DNA of 64,000 nucleotides from Catenulispora sp. EB89 (GTDB lineage Bacteria; Actinomycetota; Actinomycetes; Streptomycetales; Catenulisporaceae), in the NCBI RefSeq assembly GCF_041261445.1, contig NZ_JBGCCU010000017.1, positions 186,001-250,000 of the forward strand. The letters run 5' to 3'. Shown here piece after piece: positions 50,886-59,389 of this stretch (its first letter is position 1; each line of letters opens with the position of its first letter). Both the position numbers and the translations under genes were made by a program. The notes under the pieces are model-generated. The model worked only from the letters and a program-made list of their open reading frames with translations, searched no databases and was not told the origin of the DNA.

Positions 50886-51866
50886 TTATGCCGACTCGCA
50901 ATCCGGCACCTGGACCCCGCGGCCGAAGCTGATGTAGTGGTCTGCGACCCACCACAACCGGTCCACGTAGTAGATCTCGAACCACCCGGTGGAGTTCTCG
51001 TGCCCGGTGTCCAGCCGCTCGTGCGTCATCCGGCCGTGCTCGGTGTGGCAGACGACCTCGACCAGGTCGCCGTCGTGGCGCGGCCCGGTGGATCCGTTGA
51101 GGGACAAAGGCGTCGGGAACACCAGGACGCCGATCGAGCCGCCGTGGCCGTTGTTCGCGTCCTGATTCCAGGTGCGCACGATCTTGCCCGAGACCGTCTT
51201 GGGCGGCGCGGCGGTCACCAACACGGCGGTCTCCGGGTGGCTGATCGGTGCCATGGCCTTGGCCGGCGGCTGCGACGGCGAATGAGAGCCGCCGATAAAG
51301 GCGAACGCGCAGACGGCCAGAACCACAGCGGCAGAGCCCGCGATCGACGCCAACACCGGGAGCGACCGCCGCCGCTTCACCGGGACGGGCACAGGCAACG
51401 GCAGCGCCACGGGCGCCACGGGCACCACGGCTTGCGACGCCAGACTCGCTTCCGCCCTCGGTTCCAGCTCCATGACCGACGCCAACACCGCGGTCCCCGC
51501 CTCCGCCGGCTGCCGCACCGCCGGCAGAAGGGCGGCCGACTCCCCCCGCGCCCTGGCCTGCCATTCCTCCTGCGCGGCCTGCCATCGCGCCTGGAACGGA
51601 GCCGGATCGACGTCCAGCACACGCAGCAGGCCCTCGTAGTACGACCACGCCGGCAGGCTCTGGTCCTTCGCCGCCGGATCGGGCGTCAGGATGCGGGACA
51701 GTGTCGCTTTCGCCAGAGTCCCCCGGCCGGCGCGGATGTTGCGGCTGTCCAGGAGTGTGAACGACGGCGAGCCCGCACTCTGGTGCACGGCCCGGATCTC
51801 CAGCGTGAACGCCCGCGTGACAGGCGGCACGGCGTCATCGAGGTCCTTCAAAGCGCGCGCGGCCAT
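50886..51866 (-). CDS. Membrane protein with cytoplasmic HTH-like and extracellular domain
   Basis: A 326-residue protein. Residues 1-110 resemble the N-terminal part of actinobacterial helix-rich or HTH regulators (NIRAGRGTLAKATLSRIL, YYEGLLRVLDVDPAPFQARW). A basic KRRRS precedes one transmembrane helix near residues 172-193. The extracellular C-terminus (about 195-326) is Trp/Tyr/Gly-rich (GWFEIYYVDRLWWVADHY), resembling a small sensor domain. It lies 52 nt upstream of the amyloid-motif gene on the same strand, so both may form one signalling unit. Confidence 0.6.
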   Translation of the reverse strand: MAARALKDLDDAVPPVTRAFTLEIRAVHQSAGSPSFTLLDSRNIRAGRGTLAKATLSRILTPDPAAKDQSLPAWSYYEGLLRVLDVDPAPFQARWQAAQEEWQARARGESAALLPAVRQPAEAGTAVLASVMELEPRAEASLASQAVVPVAPVALPLPVPVPVKRRRSLPVLASIAGSAAVVLAVCAFAFIGGSHSPSQPPAKAMAPISHPETAVLVTAAPPKTVSGKIVRTWNQDANNGHGGSIGVLVFPTPLSLNGSTGPRHDGDLVEVVCHTEHGRMTHERLDTGHENSTGWFEIYYVDRLWWVADHYISFGRGVQVPDCESA

Positions 51867-52021
51867 GTCACCCGTCCCGTATCAACAGTGCGCGTCAGCT
51901 ACGAATCGCCATTGCGCTCTGGAGTAGGAGCGTCCCCGCAGCGATGGCGCAGTCACTCTACGGCCCCGTTCGCTTGCGCAGCGCCATAACGGCTGAACTG
52001 TTTACAAACTCTTTGGACGGC

Positions 52022-52060
52022 AGAGGGTCCCCGATGCCGCAGTCGCACCGGGGACCCTCT
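52022..52060 (-). terminator. Hairpin terminator after the lysozyme-like gene
   Basis: A 12-bp stem (52022-52033 with 52049-52060) and a 15-nt loop, about 40 nt past the stop of the lysozyme-like gene. There is no T-run. Confidence 0.65.
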
Positions 52061-52097
52061 GAGCTCAGCCGCGATTCACCGATCGGCTGCTAATGGC

Positions 52098-52871
52098 TTA
52101 CCAGTCCTGGGCCGGAGCCGCGACAGTCGGCACGTGGCCGCGGTAGAACCCGGAGCCCCAACCGTAGTGCGAGGCGGCCCACGGCGAACTCCAGATCGCC
52201 TTCTCGGTCACCGCCGGCGAGGCGGACGCCCGCAGGTCGGCGGTGATGTGGCCGTAGTCGGCCGGACCGCCGTTCAGGTTCGCGGCGACGTAGTGCGCGG
52301 CCACGACCAGGTTCGGGTAGGCGCCCAGGCCCGCGCCGCCGCCGGAGCCCAGGCCGTTGTTCAGCGGGTTGTTCCGGTCCCACCAGTGCGACGGCGGCTC
52401 CTCGCTGGCCATCCACTGCACCATGGTGGTGATGTTGTTCGAGCTCTGCGCCCAGCCGCCGTCGGCCAGGACCAGGCGGGCGAAGTCGTAGTTGGTGGAG
52501 CGGCCGTGGGACGGCGGGGGCGGGGTGCTGCCGCCTTCCAGCGACGCCTTGGTCGCCGGCCCGACTATGCCGTCCACCGACAGGCCGTGGCCGGACTGGT
52601 AGCTCTTCACCGCGGCCAGGGTGGCCGGACCGAAGTCGCCGTCGACGCCGATGTGCGCGCCGTTCTTGTTCAGCAGCTGCTGAAGCTCGGTGACACAGCC
52701 GCTGATCTGGCCGTAGGAGATGTCGGCCGGGCACGCCGAGGACGTGAGCTTGATCGGAGCCGGCACGGACGCGGCGTTCGCGGTACCGGCGGTGAGGGCG
52801 ACGCCGGCGATCGCCGCGGCGGTCGCGGCGACGGCGAGTCTGAGGCGGGACTTGCGGCTGCCCAGGTTCAT
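52098..52871 (-). CDS. Secreted peptidoglycan-binding lysozyme-like protein
   Basis: About 257 residues from ATG 52871 with GAAAGG-type site upstream. Signal peptide to about residue 33 (GTANAA), then a peptidoglycan-binding domain 1 (about 45-110, GVDGDFGPATLAAVKSYQ core), a Pro-rich linker and a C-terminal domain (WWDRNNPLNNGLG, YPNLVVAAHYVAANLNGG) resembling glucosaminidase/lysozyme-type folds. It should act on the cell wall outside. The N-terminal 130 residues are nearly identical to the next gene upstream, revealing a gene duplication with domain swap. Confidence 0.75.
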   Translation of the reverse strand: MNLGSRKSRLRLAVAATAAAIAGVALTAGTANAASVPAPIKLTSSACPADISYGQISGCVTELQQLLNKNGAHIGVDGDFGPATLAAVKSYQSGHGLSVDGIVGPATKASLEGGSTPPPPSHGRSTNYDFARLVLADGGWAQSSNNITTMVQWMASEEPPSHWWDRNNPLNNGLGSGGGAGLGAYPNLVVAAHYVAANLNGGPADYGHITADLRASASPAVTEKAIWSSPWAASHYGWGSGFYRGHVPTVAAPAQDW

Positions 52872-52984
52872 GGCAGGGCCTTTCGTTGCGGAAAAGTGCA
52901 GGGAAAAGTGCATGGCTGTGGTGCTGGAACTGGTGCAGGGATTGGTTCAGAGCCGATCAGCTCGGATCGGAGCGGATCACCGGA

Positions 52985-53842
52985 TCAGTACCGGTAGTAG
53001 CCGATGAGACGGCCGCCGGCCGAGATCGAGTCGGTCTCGATGTAGGTCCCGGTGTCCAGGGCGTCGATCATCTTGCCGCCGCCGATGTAGATGCCGACGT
53101 GCTCGGGGCTGGCCGCGTCGGAGCCGAAGAAGGCGAGGTCGCCGGGGGCCGGAGTGGAGACGCGGTGCGTCCGGGCGATCTGCCCCGAGGTGCCGTCCGG
53201 GCCGAAGACGTCACGGCCGTAGGCGAGGTCGTAGACCCAGCGCACGAAGCCGGAGCAGTCCACCGAGATCTGGCCGTTGTGGCCGAGGGTGTGGTTGGCG
53301 GTCGCGGTCCAGCAGGCCGGGTCCCCGCCGGCGGCGGCGCAGTCCGCCGGGCTCGGGCCGGGGTTGGAGGTGTGCCCGCCGTCCCAGCCGTACGGCACGC
53401 GGCCGCCGCCCCAGCCCCGCTCGGCCTTCCCGGCCTCGATGGCCCGGGCGAAGTCAACGACCTTCGTCTGGCCGCCGCCGGTGGGCGGCGGGGGCGGAGT
53501 GCTGCCGCCGTCGAGCGCGGCCTTGGTGGCGGGACCGACGATGCCGTCCACCGACAGGCCGTGGCCGGACTGGTAGGCCTTGACGGCCGCCAGCGTCGCG
53601 GGACCGAAGTCGCCGTCGACGCCGATATGCGCGCCGTTTTCGTTCAGCAGCTGCTGAAGCTCTGTCACGCAGCCGCTGATCTGGCCGTAGGAGATGTCGG
53701 CCGGGCACGCCGACGACGTGAGCTTGATCGGAGCCGGCACGGACGCGGCGTTCGCGGTACCGGCGGCGAGGGCGACCCCCGCGATCGCCACGGCCGACAC
53801 GGCGGCGATCTGGATGCGGGTTATTCGGCGACGCAGATTCAC
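52985..53842 (-). CDS. Secreted NlpC/P60 endopeptidase with PG-binding domain
   Basis: About 285 residues from GTG 53842, GAAGGGT site. Signal peptide to about residue 33, PG_binding_1 (45-110), Pro/Gly linker, then an NlpC/P60 domain with catalytic Cys196 (SVDCSGFVRW) and His248 (PEHVGIYIGG). It should cut the D-gamma-glutamyl-diaminopimelate bond of peptidoglycan stems in the wall. The shared N-terminus with the adjacent gene and same-strand arrangement (113-nt gap) suggest a paralogous pair expressed together. Confidence 0.87.
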   Translation of the reverse strand: MNLRRRITRIQIAAVSAVAIAGVALAAGTANAASVPAPIKLTSSACPADISYGQISGCVTELQQLLNENGAHIGVDGDFGPATLAAVKAYQSGHGLSVDGIVGPATKAALDGGSTPPPPPTGGGQTKVVDFARAIEAGKAERGWGGGRVPYGWDGGHTSNPGPSPADCAAAGGDPACWTATANHTLGHNGQISVDCSGFVRWVYDLAYGRDVFGPDGTSGQIARTHRVSTPAPGDLAFFGSDAASPEHVGIYIGGGKMIDALDTGTYIETDSISAGGRLIGYYRY

Positions 53843-54088
53843 GGAAGTACCCTTCGTGGGCTGACGGACGATCCGGTGACAAAGAATCGCCGTCGGCCGG
53901 AACCCGGCACAACGCTCTGGCCCGTTCCCCCCGCGACTCGGAACGTTCCATTGTTCCGACCTGGCCGAACACGGCCGCGACCAGGCCTGCGCGACGCCGG
54001 AGGAATTGCCGTCGCCCCCTCCTTCCGCGCGCCGATAGGGTTGCGGGCCGACAGGGCACTGACACGCAACAGGAGGGGAACTCGCTTG

Positions 54089-54436
54089 GTGATCAACAGC
54101 TGGGTCCGGGCCGCGCAGGTCGGCCTGATCATCGGCCTCATGGTTCTCATCGCCGGGATCTGGCTCCTCGTGAATCCCGGCGATCCCAACGCCGCGCCGA
54201 AGTGCGACGGGCAGCCGATGATCCAGGGCGACACGTGTATCGAGCATTTCGGCGACGGTTCGACCCAACGGCGCGACTACGCCTCGATGAAGGGCCACCG
54301 CAACGCGGCCGTGCCCCCGCTGATGATCCTCATCGGCGCCTGCGCGGCCGGGGGTTCGGCCGTCGTGTGGCGGCGCAAGCGCGTGCGGCCCTTCGAGTTC
54401 CAGTTCGCGCCGTTCCACATCACCGAGAAGAAGTGA
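54089..54436 (+). CDS. Small two-helix membrane protein
   Basis: About 115 residues from GTG 54089 with AGGAGGGG eight nt upstream; TTG one codon earlier (54086) is also possible. Two transmembrane segments (about residues 7-30, VGLIIGLMVLIAGIWLLV, and about 70-92, PLMILIGACAAGGSAVVW) flank an extracellular loop with two Cys (KCDGQPM...GDTCIEHFG). No known family. It is divergent from the NlpC gene. Confidence 0.6.
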   Translation: MINSWVRAAQVGLIIGLMVLIAGIWLLVNPGDPNAAPKCDGQPMIQGDTCIEHFGDGSTQRRDYASMKGHRNAAVPPLMILIGACAAGGSAVVWRRKRVRPFEFQFAPFHITEKK

Positions 54437-54493
54437 CGAAAGGCTGCCGGCGACCCGGCAGCCCCTCGTCGTCGCGGCGGACGCCGATGACGA

Positions 54494-56131
54494 TCAGCCC
54501 TGGTAGGGCGCGATCATCTTCGAGAACTCGTACGGCGTCTGCGTGATGTCAGTGCACTTCGACAGCGACCCGGTGCAGGCGTTGCCGTCGCGGGTCACGT
54601 CCCAGAACGCCAGCTCGCCGAGGTGCTGCTGCTGCGCGAACGTGAGCAGCTGCTGCATGTCGCTCTGGTAGAACACCTCCGAGGAGTTGTCGTTCTGCCC
54701 GATCATCGGTGTCACCCCGATCATGTTCCACACCTGCGCCGAGGTGAGGGACGGGTACAGCGGCGTCAGCTGGCCGTAGAGCGACTGCGCCGTCTCGATC
54801 GCGTACTTGCCCATCTGGCCGCTGGGGTTCGGCGCCTCGATGTCGCCGAAGTCCATGGCCATGCCGTTCACCGTGCTGATCCTGGCGCCGTACTTGACCG
54901 CCGACTGCACCACGTAGAGCCCGTCGGAGGTGAGGCCGGAGGGCAGGATCGGCAGCGTCAGCGTGACGGTCAGCGTCTTGCCGGCGGCCGCCGCGCTCTG
55001 CTGGAGCGCGGCGATCGCCTGCGAGCGCCGGTCGATCGAGGCGGGGTCGGCGACCGCGGAGCCCTCGATGTCGAAGTCGATCTGGGTGAGGTTGTAGGCG
55101 GTGATCGCCGACTGGTAGGCGGCGGTCAGGGACGGCACGTCGGTGCACGACTGCGCCAGCTCGGTGCCCGCCTCGCCGCCGAACGACGGCTTCACGTCGC
55201 CGCCGATCGCCCGCAGGCTCGCGATGTCCGACTGCTCGAAGCCGGCCGACATCGCGTAGGCGTTGAACCAGCTGGGAGTGCAGGTCGCGGTGCCGTTGAC
55301 GATGAACCCGAGGGAGAACTGGCGCAGCCCCGTCGTCTCGGCGATCTGCGTGAGGTTCGGCGTCGGCCAGGCGCCGATGTCGACGAACGGCGCGGCGACG
55401 CCGGGCAGGTGCCCGCCGCCGGTGCTCGCCAGCGTCGTCGCGCTCACCGCGCCGCTGGCCCCCGACAGGTTCCCGGCCTCGTCGTACGCGCGGACGGTGA
55501 ACGAGTACGAGGTCGAGGGCGACAGCCCGGTGACGGTCGCCGCGGTGCCCGGGGAGGTGGCGACGATCTTCGAGCCCGAATACACGTCGTACCCGGCGAC
55601 CGAGACGTTGTCGGTGGACCCGGTCCAGGACAGGGACGCCGCGGTCGAGGTCGTGCTCAGCACCGTCAGGCCGGACGGCGCGGTCGGGGGCTGGACGTCC
55701 GCGCTGCCGTCACAGGGATCCGAGTTGAGCAGACAGGCCGACGGATCCGCGTACGTGCCGGAGTTGCTGGCGTCGAAACCGATGGTGATCGAGGCCCCGG
55801 CCGCGATCGTGGTGTCGTAGGACTGCGCGGCGACGGTGTGCGTGGTGCCGCTCGCGGTGTCGGTGCCGCCCCACATGCTGGTGATCTTCTCGGTGGCCGG
55901 CAGGCTGAACCGGAGCGACCAGGCGTTCAGCGGGACGGACATCGGGTTGGTGAGCACGTACTGCGCCTGGAAGCCGCTGCCCCAGTCGGAGGTCTTGGAG
56001 TAGACCGCGGTGGGGAGCGGGGTCGAGGCGGCCGGTGCGGCCGAGGCGACCGGCGAGGACAGTGTCAGACCACCCACGAACAGGGCGCCGGTGGCGGCGC
56101 CGATCAGGCTTCTCCGTATAACTTTCAGCAT
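54494..56131 (-). CDS. Secreted GH18 chitinase with CBM2 and fibronectin domain
   Basis: A 545-residue secreted enzyme. Signal peptide (about 1-33), CBM2-like carbohydrate-binding domain (about 38-140, with WGSGFQAQYVLTNP and SLRFSLPA), fibronectin type III domain (about 155-240) and a GH18 barrel (about 250-545). The catalytic motif is TQIDFDIEG with acid Glu356 (DxDxE core at 352-356). It hydrolyses chitin outside the cell. It overlaps the preceding 3D-domain gene by 7 nt, so the two form an operon, probably under GlcNAc-controlled DasR. Confidence 0.88.
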   Translation of the reverse strand: MLKVIRRSLIGAATGALFVGGLTLSSPVASAAPAASTPLPTAVYSKTSDWGSGFQAQYVLTNPMSVPLNAWSLRFSLPATEKITSMWGGTDTASGTTHTVAAQSYDTTIAAGASITIGFDASNSGTYADPSACLLNSDPCDGSADVQPPTAPSGLTVLSTTSTAASLSWTGSTDNVSVAGYDVYSGSKIVATSPGTAATVTGLSPSTSYSFTVRAYDEAGNLSGASGAVSATTLASTGGGHLPGVAAPFVDIGAWPTPNLTQIAETTGLRQFSLGFIVNGTATCTPSWFNAYAMSAGFEQSDIASLRAIGGDVKPSFGGEAGTELAQSCTDVPSLTAAYQSAITAYNLTQIDFDIEGSAVADPASIDRRSQAIAALQQSAAAAGKTLTVTLTLPILPSGLTSDGLYVVQSAVKYGARISTVNGMAMDFGDIEAPNPSGQMGKYAIETAQSLYGQLTPLYPSLTSAQVWNMIGVTPMIGQNDNSSEVFYQSDMQQLLTFAQQQHLGELAFWDVTRDGNACTGSLSKCTDITQTPYEFSKMIAPYQG

Positions 56132-57195
56132 GGTCCGTCATCCGTCCAGACGTTCTGGGAGTTGGCGCCGGGCACGTCGCCCTGGGTCCACCACTTCGCG
56201 GTCCAGGTGTGGCCGCCGTAGCTGACGGTCGCGCCGCCGCTGTAGGCCGTCGCGGAGTTCCACGGCGCGGTGGTGCACGCGCCGGCGGAGCTGCTGGACG
56301 CCGAGGTCGGTGGCGAGCTCGACGTGCTGGACGAGCTCGACGGCGGCGGGGCCGGTCCGCTGAACGGGTTGGCGATGATGGTGACCGTGCGGTGCTGCAC
56401 GCCCCAGCCGTTCGCCTGCGAGCCGGGCAGCCAGACGTCGACGGTGTCGTTCTGGATCCAGGTGCCGATGTCGGCGGCGTAGCAGGTGCCGTAGCCGGGG
56501 ACGGTGAAGTACGTGCCCCACGGGATCACCCGCGGGTCGACCGCGCAGATCCCGAGCCCGGCTTGGTAGCCCGAGGCCGTGTTCCCGCCGTCGTTGTAGG
56601 ACGTCACCATCATGGTCACGGTGCTGCCGACCGGCGTCTGCCACGGCACCACCGCGCCGTCCGAGTTCAGCTGGTAGGGCGCCGACATCTGACCCAGCGA
56701 GGAGTCGGACCCGCTCTGGTCGCTCATCGCCTCGAAGGAGTAGTAGGCGTTCTGGCACGGCGCGGTGTCGACCGCGGTAAGGGCCGGCTGGCCCCAGTCG
56801 GTGACCCACGCGACGGCCTGGCCGTTGCGCCACACCCGGTAGGCCTGGGCGCCGGCCACCCGGTTGAAGCTGATGTCGACCTGGCCGCCGGTCAGTGTGC
56901 CGGTGACGCCTCCGGGGGCGGCGAGCCGCGAGGAGAGGTCGACCGGCTGGGCGGTCTGCAACGGCGGCACCCACGGAGTGTCCGTCCGCGGCGGCGGGGT
57001 GACGTTGGTCCAGAACGGACAGGTGGGCAGCGAGGACGTGCCGTCGGCGCGCGCCTGCTGCGCGGCCGCGACCCCGACGGCGCCGATGGCCGCGACGGTC
57101 AGGGCCACCGCGCCCAACAACGCGCGCGTGCGGGGGCCGGGCCGGCGGCTCGGGGCGTGGCGGGGTATTCGTCGCCTGATGGGGAACAGGCTCAT
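56125..57195 (-). CDS. Secreted 3D-domain protein with chitin-binding CBM5/12
   Basis: About 356 residues from ATG 57195. Signal peptide/Tat-like N-terminus with multiple Arg (RRRIPRHAPSRRPGPR) then a hydrophobic helix. The middle includes a fibronectin-like segment (VTGTLTGGQVDISFNRVAGA) and a 3D domain (about 225-285), with AVDPRVIPWGTYFTVPGYG, CYAADIG and the final Asp DVWLP typical of lytic transglycosylase-like 3D folds. A Ser/Pro linker is followed by a CBM5/12 domain ending VWTDDGPC. It binds chitin and may act on wall or substrate. It is the first gene of the chitinase operon. Confidence 0.82.
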   Translation of the reverse strand: MSLFPIRRRIPRHAPSRRPGPRTRALLGAVALTVAAIGAVGVAAAQQARADGTSSLPTCPFWTNVTPPPRTDTPWVPPLQTAQPVDLSSRLAAPGGVTGTLTGGQVDISFNRVAGAQAYRVWRNGQAVAWVTDWGQPALTAVDTAPCQNAYYSFEAMSDQSGSDSSLGQMSAPYQLNSDGAVVPWQTPVGSTVTMMVTSYNDGGNTASGYQAGLGICAVDPRVIPWGTYFTVPGYGTCYAADIGTWIQNDTVDVWLPGSQANGWGVQHRTVTIIANPFSGPAPPPSSSSSTSSSPPTSASSSSAGACTTAPWNSATAYSGGATVSYGGHTWTAKWWTQGDVPGANSQNVWTDDGPC

Positions 57196-57247
57196 GGTGT
57201 GCTCCCAAGGACGTCGGAAGGGGAATGGCTCCGGAGCCGCAGGGCAC

Positions 57248-57276
57248 ATAATTGGACTAGACCACAGGGCTGTCAA
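57248..57276 (-). promoter_or_regulatory. Promoter with DasR-like dre element of the chitinase operon
   Basis: On the minus strand, TTGACA (57276-57271), a 17-nt spacer and AATTAT (57253-57248). The spacer contains TGGTCTAGTCCA, one base from the palindromic dre consensus TGGTCTAGACCA (plus-strand 57253-57264). The first ATG of the operon is about 55 nt downstream. Confidence 0.75.
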
Positions 57277-57320
57277 GGGAATCAGGACCCTTGTGCCGCC
57301 ACAAGGGTCGGGCAAGGGAG

Positions 57321-57350
57321 TCTGCGGGTTTCTGCGGTTTTCTGCGGGCT
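57321..57350. repeat. Three 10-bp direct repeats TCTGCGGKTT/GCT
   Basis: Perfectly phased units TCTGCGGGTT, TCTGCGGTTT and TCTGCGGGCT between the chitinase operon promoter and the divergent sigma-factor gene. Possible activator or repressor array. Confidence 0.75.
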
Positions 57351-57421
57351 TTGGCACCGGTTCGCGTGATCCTGCGAGCGCTTCGTCGTCGTCTTCGCAG
57401 CCGCCGCGGGCCCCGCGCGCC

Positions 57422-57465
57422 GTTACCGATTCGTGATGTAACCGGGTCGCTCCGCCGTTCGTAAT
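57422..57465 (+). promoter_or_regulatory. Possible ECF-type promoter and inverted repeat before the sigma gene
   Basis: GTAACC (57438-57443) and CGTAAT (57460-57465) with 16-nt spacing resemble an autoregulated ECF promoter. GTTAC...GTAAC (57422-57426 and 57438-57442) also forms an inverted repeat. Not a strong match. Confidence 0.4.
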
Positions 57466-57517
57466 CCCACCGAAGCCGCGGCCGAAAGCCACGGTACCAA
57501 CGGGGAGGGGGGACGAC

Positions 57518-58072
57518 GTGGCGGCTGCGCTGGAGCAGGATTTCGACGCGTTCTACCAGGCGACGCACCGGCGGCTGGTCGGCCAGGTCTATGCGATGAC
57601 CGGCAGTATGCACGAAGCAGAGGACTGCGTTCAGGAGGCCTACGTGCGGGCCTGGCAACGGTGGACCAGGCTCTCCGCGGAGCACGGCAACCCCGAGGCC
57701 TGGGTGCGCACCGTCGCCGGACGGCTTGCGGTGTCCTCATGGCGCAGAGCGGTCAACCGGCTGAAGGCCCACAGCCGCGAAGCCCCGCCGACCGAGGTGT
57801 CCGGGATGAACCCGGACCATCTCGCGGTCGTCGCGGCGCTGCGCAAGATCTCCGCCGACCAGCGGATGGCCATCGTCCTGCACCACTACGCGGGCCTGTC
57901 GGTCGACGAGATCGCGGCCGAGACCGGGGCCAAGCCGAGCACGGTCAAGGCGCGGCTGGCCCGGGGACGCAGAGCCCTGGCACCGCACCTCACGGAGTTC
58001 GCGGAGAGCTTCGAGCCGCGGCAACCGTCGCAGCAGAACATCAAGCAGGCCCTTCACCGAGGGGAGATCTGA
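57518..58072 (+). CDS. ECF RNA polymerase sigma factor, SigE-type
   Basis: A 184-residue sigma factor from GTG 57518 after GGGGAGGGGGG. Region 2 (about 12-80, FDAFYQATHRRLVGQVYAMTG and AEDCVQEAYVRAWQRW) and region 4 (about 110-160, DQRMAIVLHHYAGLSVDEIAA and STVKARLARGRRAL) are complete. The gene is 2 nt before a membrane protein gene, suggesting a sigma and anchored partner pair. It is divergent from the chitinase operon. Confidence 0.87.
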   Translation: MAAALEQDFDAFYQATHRRLVGQVYAMTGSMHEAEDCVQEAYVRAWQRWTRLSAEHGNPEAWVRTVAGRLAVSSWRRAVNRLKAHSREAPPTEVSGMNPDHLAVVAALRKISADQRMAIVLHHYAGLSVDEIAAETGAKPSTVKARLARGRRALAPHLTEFAESFEPRQPSQQNIKQALHRGEI

Positions 58073-58074
58073 CC

Positions 58075-59115
58075 GTGTCCCAGAGCTCCAAGGACTTCGA
58101 CACAACCCTCTCCGCCGCCATCGATTTCGCGGCGGCAGCCGCACACACCCCGGGCGCACAAGCCGCCCGGATCAAAGGAAGGAAGCGCACCATGCGCAAG
58201 CGAATCGTCCTGTCCACCGCGTCGTTCGTGATCATCGCGATCGGCACGTCCGCGGCGTTCCGGGCGGCGTCGTCCGACGGCACCGGCCAGCCGGCCACGG
58301 ACACCACTCCGCGGCCCACGACGAGCACCGCCCCGGCTACTCCGACCACCACGCCGACGAGCGCGTCCGGAACGCCGAGCACGTCGAGCACGTCGAACAC
58401 GTCCAGCGCGCCGCACACGACGAGCGGCACGACCGGAGGCACCACGAACCCGACGGGCCCGCAGAACTCGACGACGGCGGGATCGCCGCCGGGAACGGCG
58501 ACGGTCCCGAGCTGGCTCACCCCCGCGCAGGTGCCGTTCGCCGGCCTCATGAACTGGACCTCCGGCGGCAGCCTCGTCCACTGCACCGGCAGCGAGGTCT
58601 TCCTCGACATCTACTCGCCGACCGACTGCACGGTGCACAACCAGCCCGGCGCGTCCCACGCCGCGTCGAAGATGGACGTCCAGCTGTACCAGTCCAACGG
58701 CGTCCCGGTCCGGAAGAACGGCGCCTGGCTCCCGCCGGTCGCGGCCCAGGAGTTCTTCACCTACTCCAGCGCCGCGGACGCCCAGGCGGCGTATCAGGCC
58801 TTCACCTCGACGCTCCTCGCGGAGGACGCCGGCTTCAAGGGCGCTCAGGACCCCATCACCCACCGTCCCGTCACGAGCACCACGACCGTCAGCGCGCAGG
58901 CCGCCGGCGGCGAGGCCATCGAGCACAGGCTGCGCGACGACAACGGTGTCCCGGCCGAGGTGAACGGCAACTACAGCGAGCAGTCCGATCTGCACTTCTA
59001 CTTCGCGGTCAAGGACAAGGTCATGGAGGTGCTGGAGATCAAGGGCGGTTCGGCGATCGGCGACACCTCCCAGGACGCGGCGGTTCTGCAGACCGTCATC
59101 GGGGCGCTGGGTTAG
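58075..59115 (+). CDS. Membrane-anchored partner of the ECF sigma factor
   Basis: About 346 residues from GTG 58075, 2 nt after the sigma stop. A short cytoplasmic N-terminus (residues 1-40) contains AIDFAAAAAHTPGA, followed by one transmembrane helix (about 43-62, IVLSTASFVIIAIGTSAAF), a Thr/Ser/Pro-rich spacer (65-140) and a globular extracellular domain (150-346). The extracellular domain has two Cys in HCTGSEVFLDIYSPTDCT, probably disulphide-linked. No anti-sigma zinc motif is seen, so its control of sigma is inferred from context. Confidence 0.7.
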   Translation: MSQSSKDFDTTLSAAIDFAAAAAHTPGAQAARIKGRKRTMRKRIVLSTASFVIIAIGTSAAFRAASSDGTGQPATDTTPRPTTSTAPATPTTTPTSASGTPSTSSTSNTSSAPHTTSGTTGGTTNPTGPQNSTTAGSPPGTATVPSWLTPAQVPFAGLMNWTSGGSLVHCTGSEVFLDIYSPTDCTVHNQPGASHAASKMDVQLYQSNGVPVRKNGAWLPPVAAQEFFTYSSAADAQAAYQAFTSTLLAEDAGFKGAQDPITHRPVTSTTTVSAQAAGGEAIEHRLRDDNGVPAEVNGNYSEQSDLHFYFAVKDKVMEVLEIKGGSAIGDTSQDAAVLQTVIGALG

Positions 59116-59389
59116 GCGGGCCCCGGCATGGTCCACCTCGCGCCGGCCTGCTCCGCCCTTTCCGGGCGGGGCAGGCCGGCGCCCGTCGTACGCGCTCACC
59201 GGGGCCGGTTGGAAAGGTAACCCCCAATACCGGCGTCCAGCCTGGTCACCGCCCCTCTCGGACCGCTACGATCCGGCCGACGTATCGATCCGGATTCGGG
59301 CGGCGGGATCGTCGCCAGCTTGTTCTATTCCGCTGATACGCTGCGCTCGAAAATCAGCGGCCATGAGGCAACAACCAGGGGGATTCACG

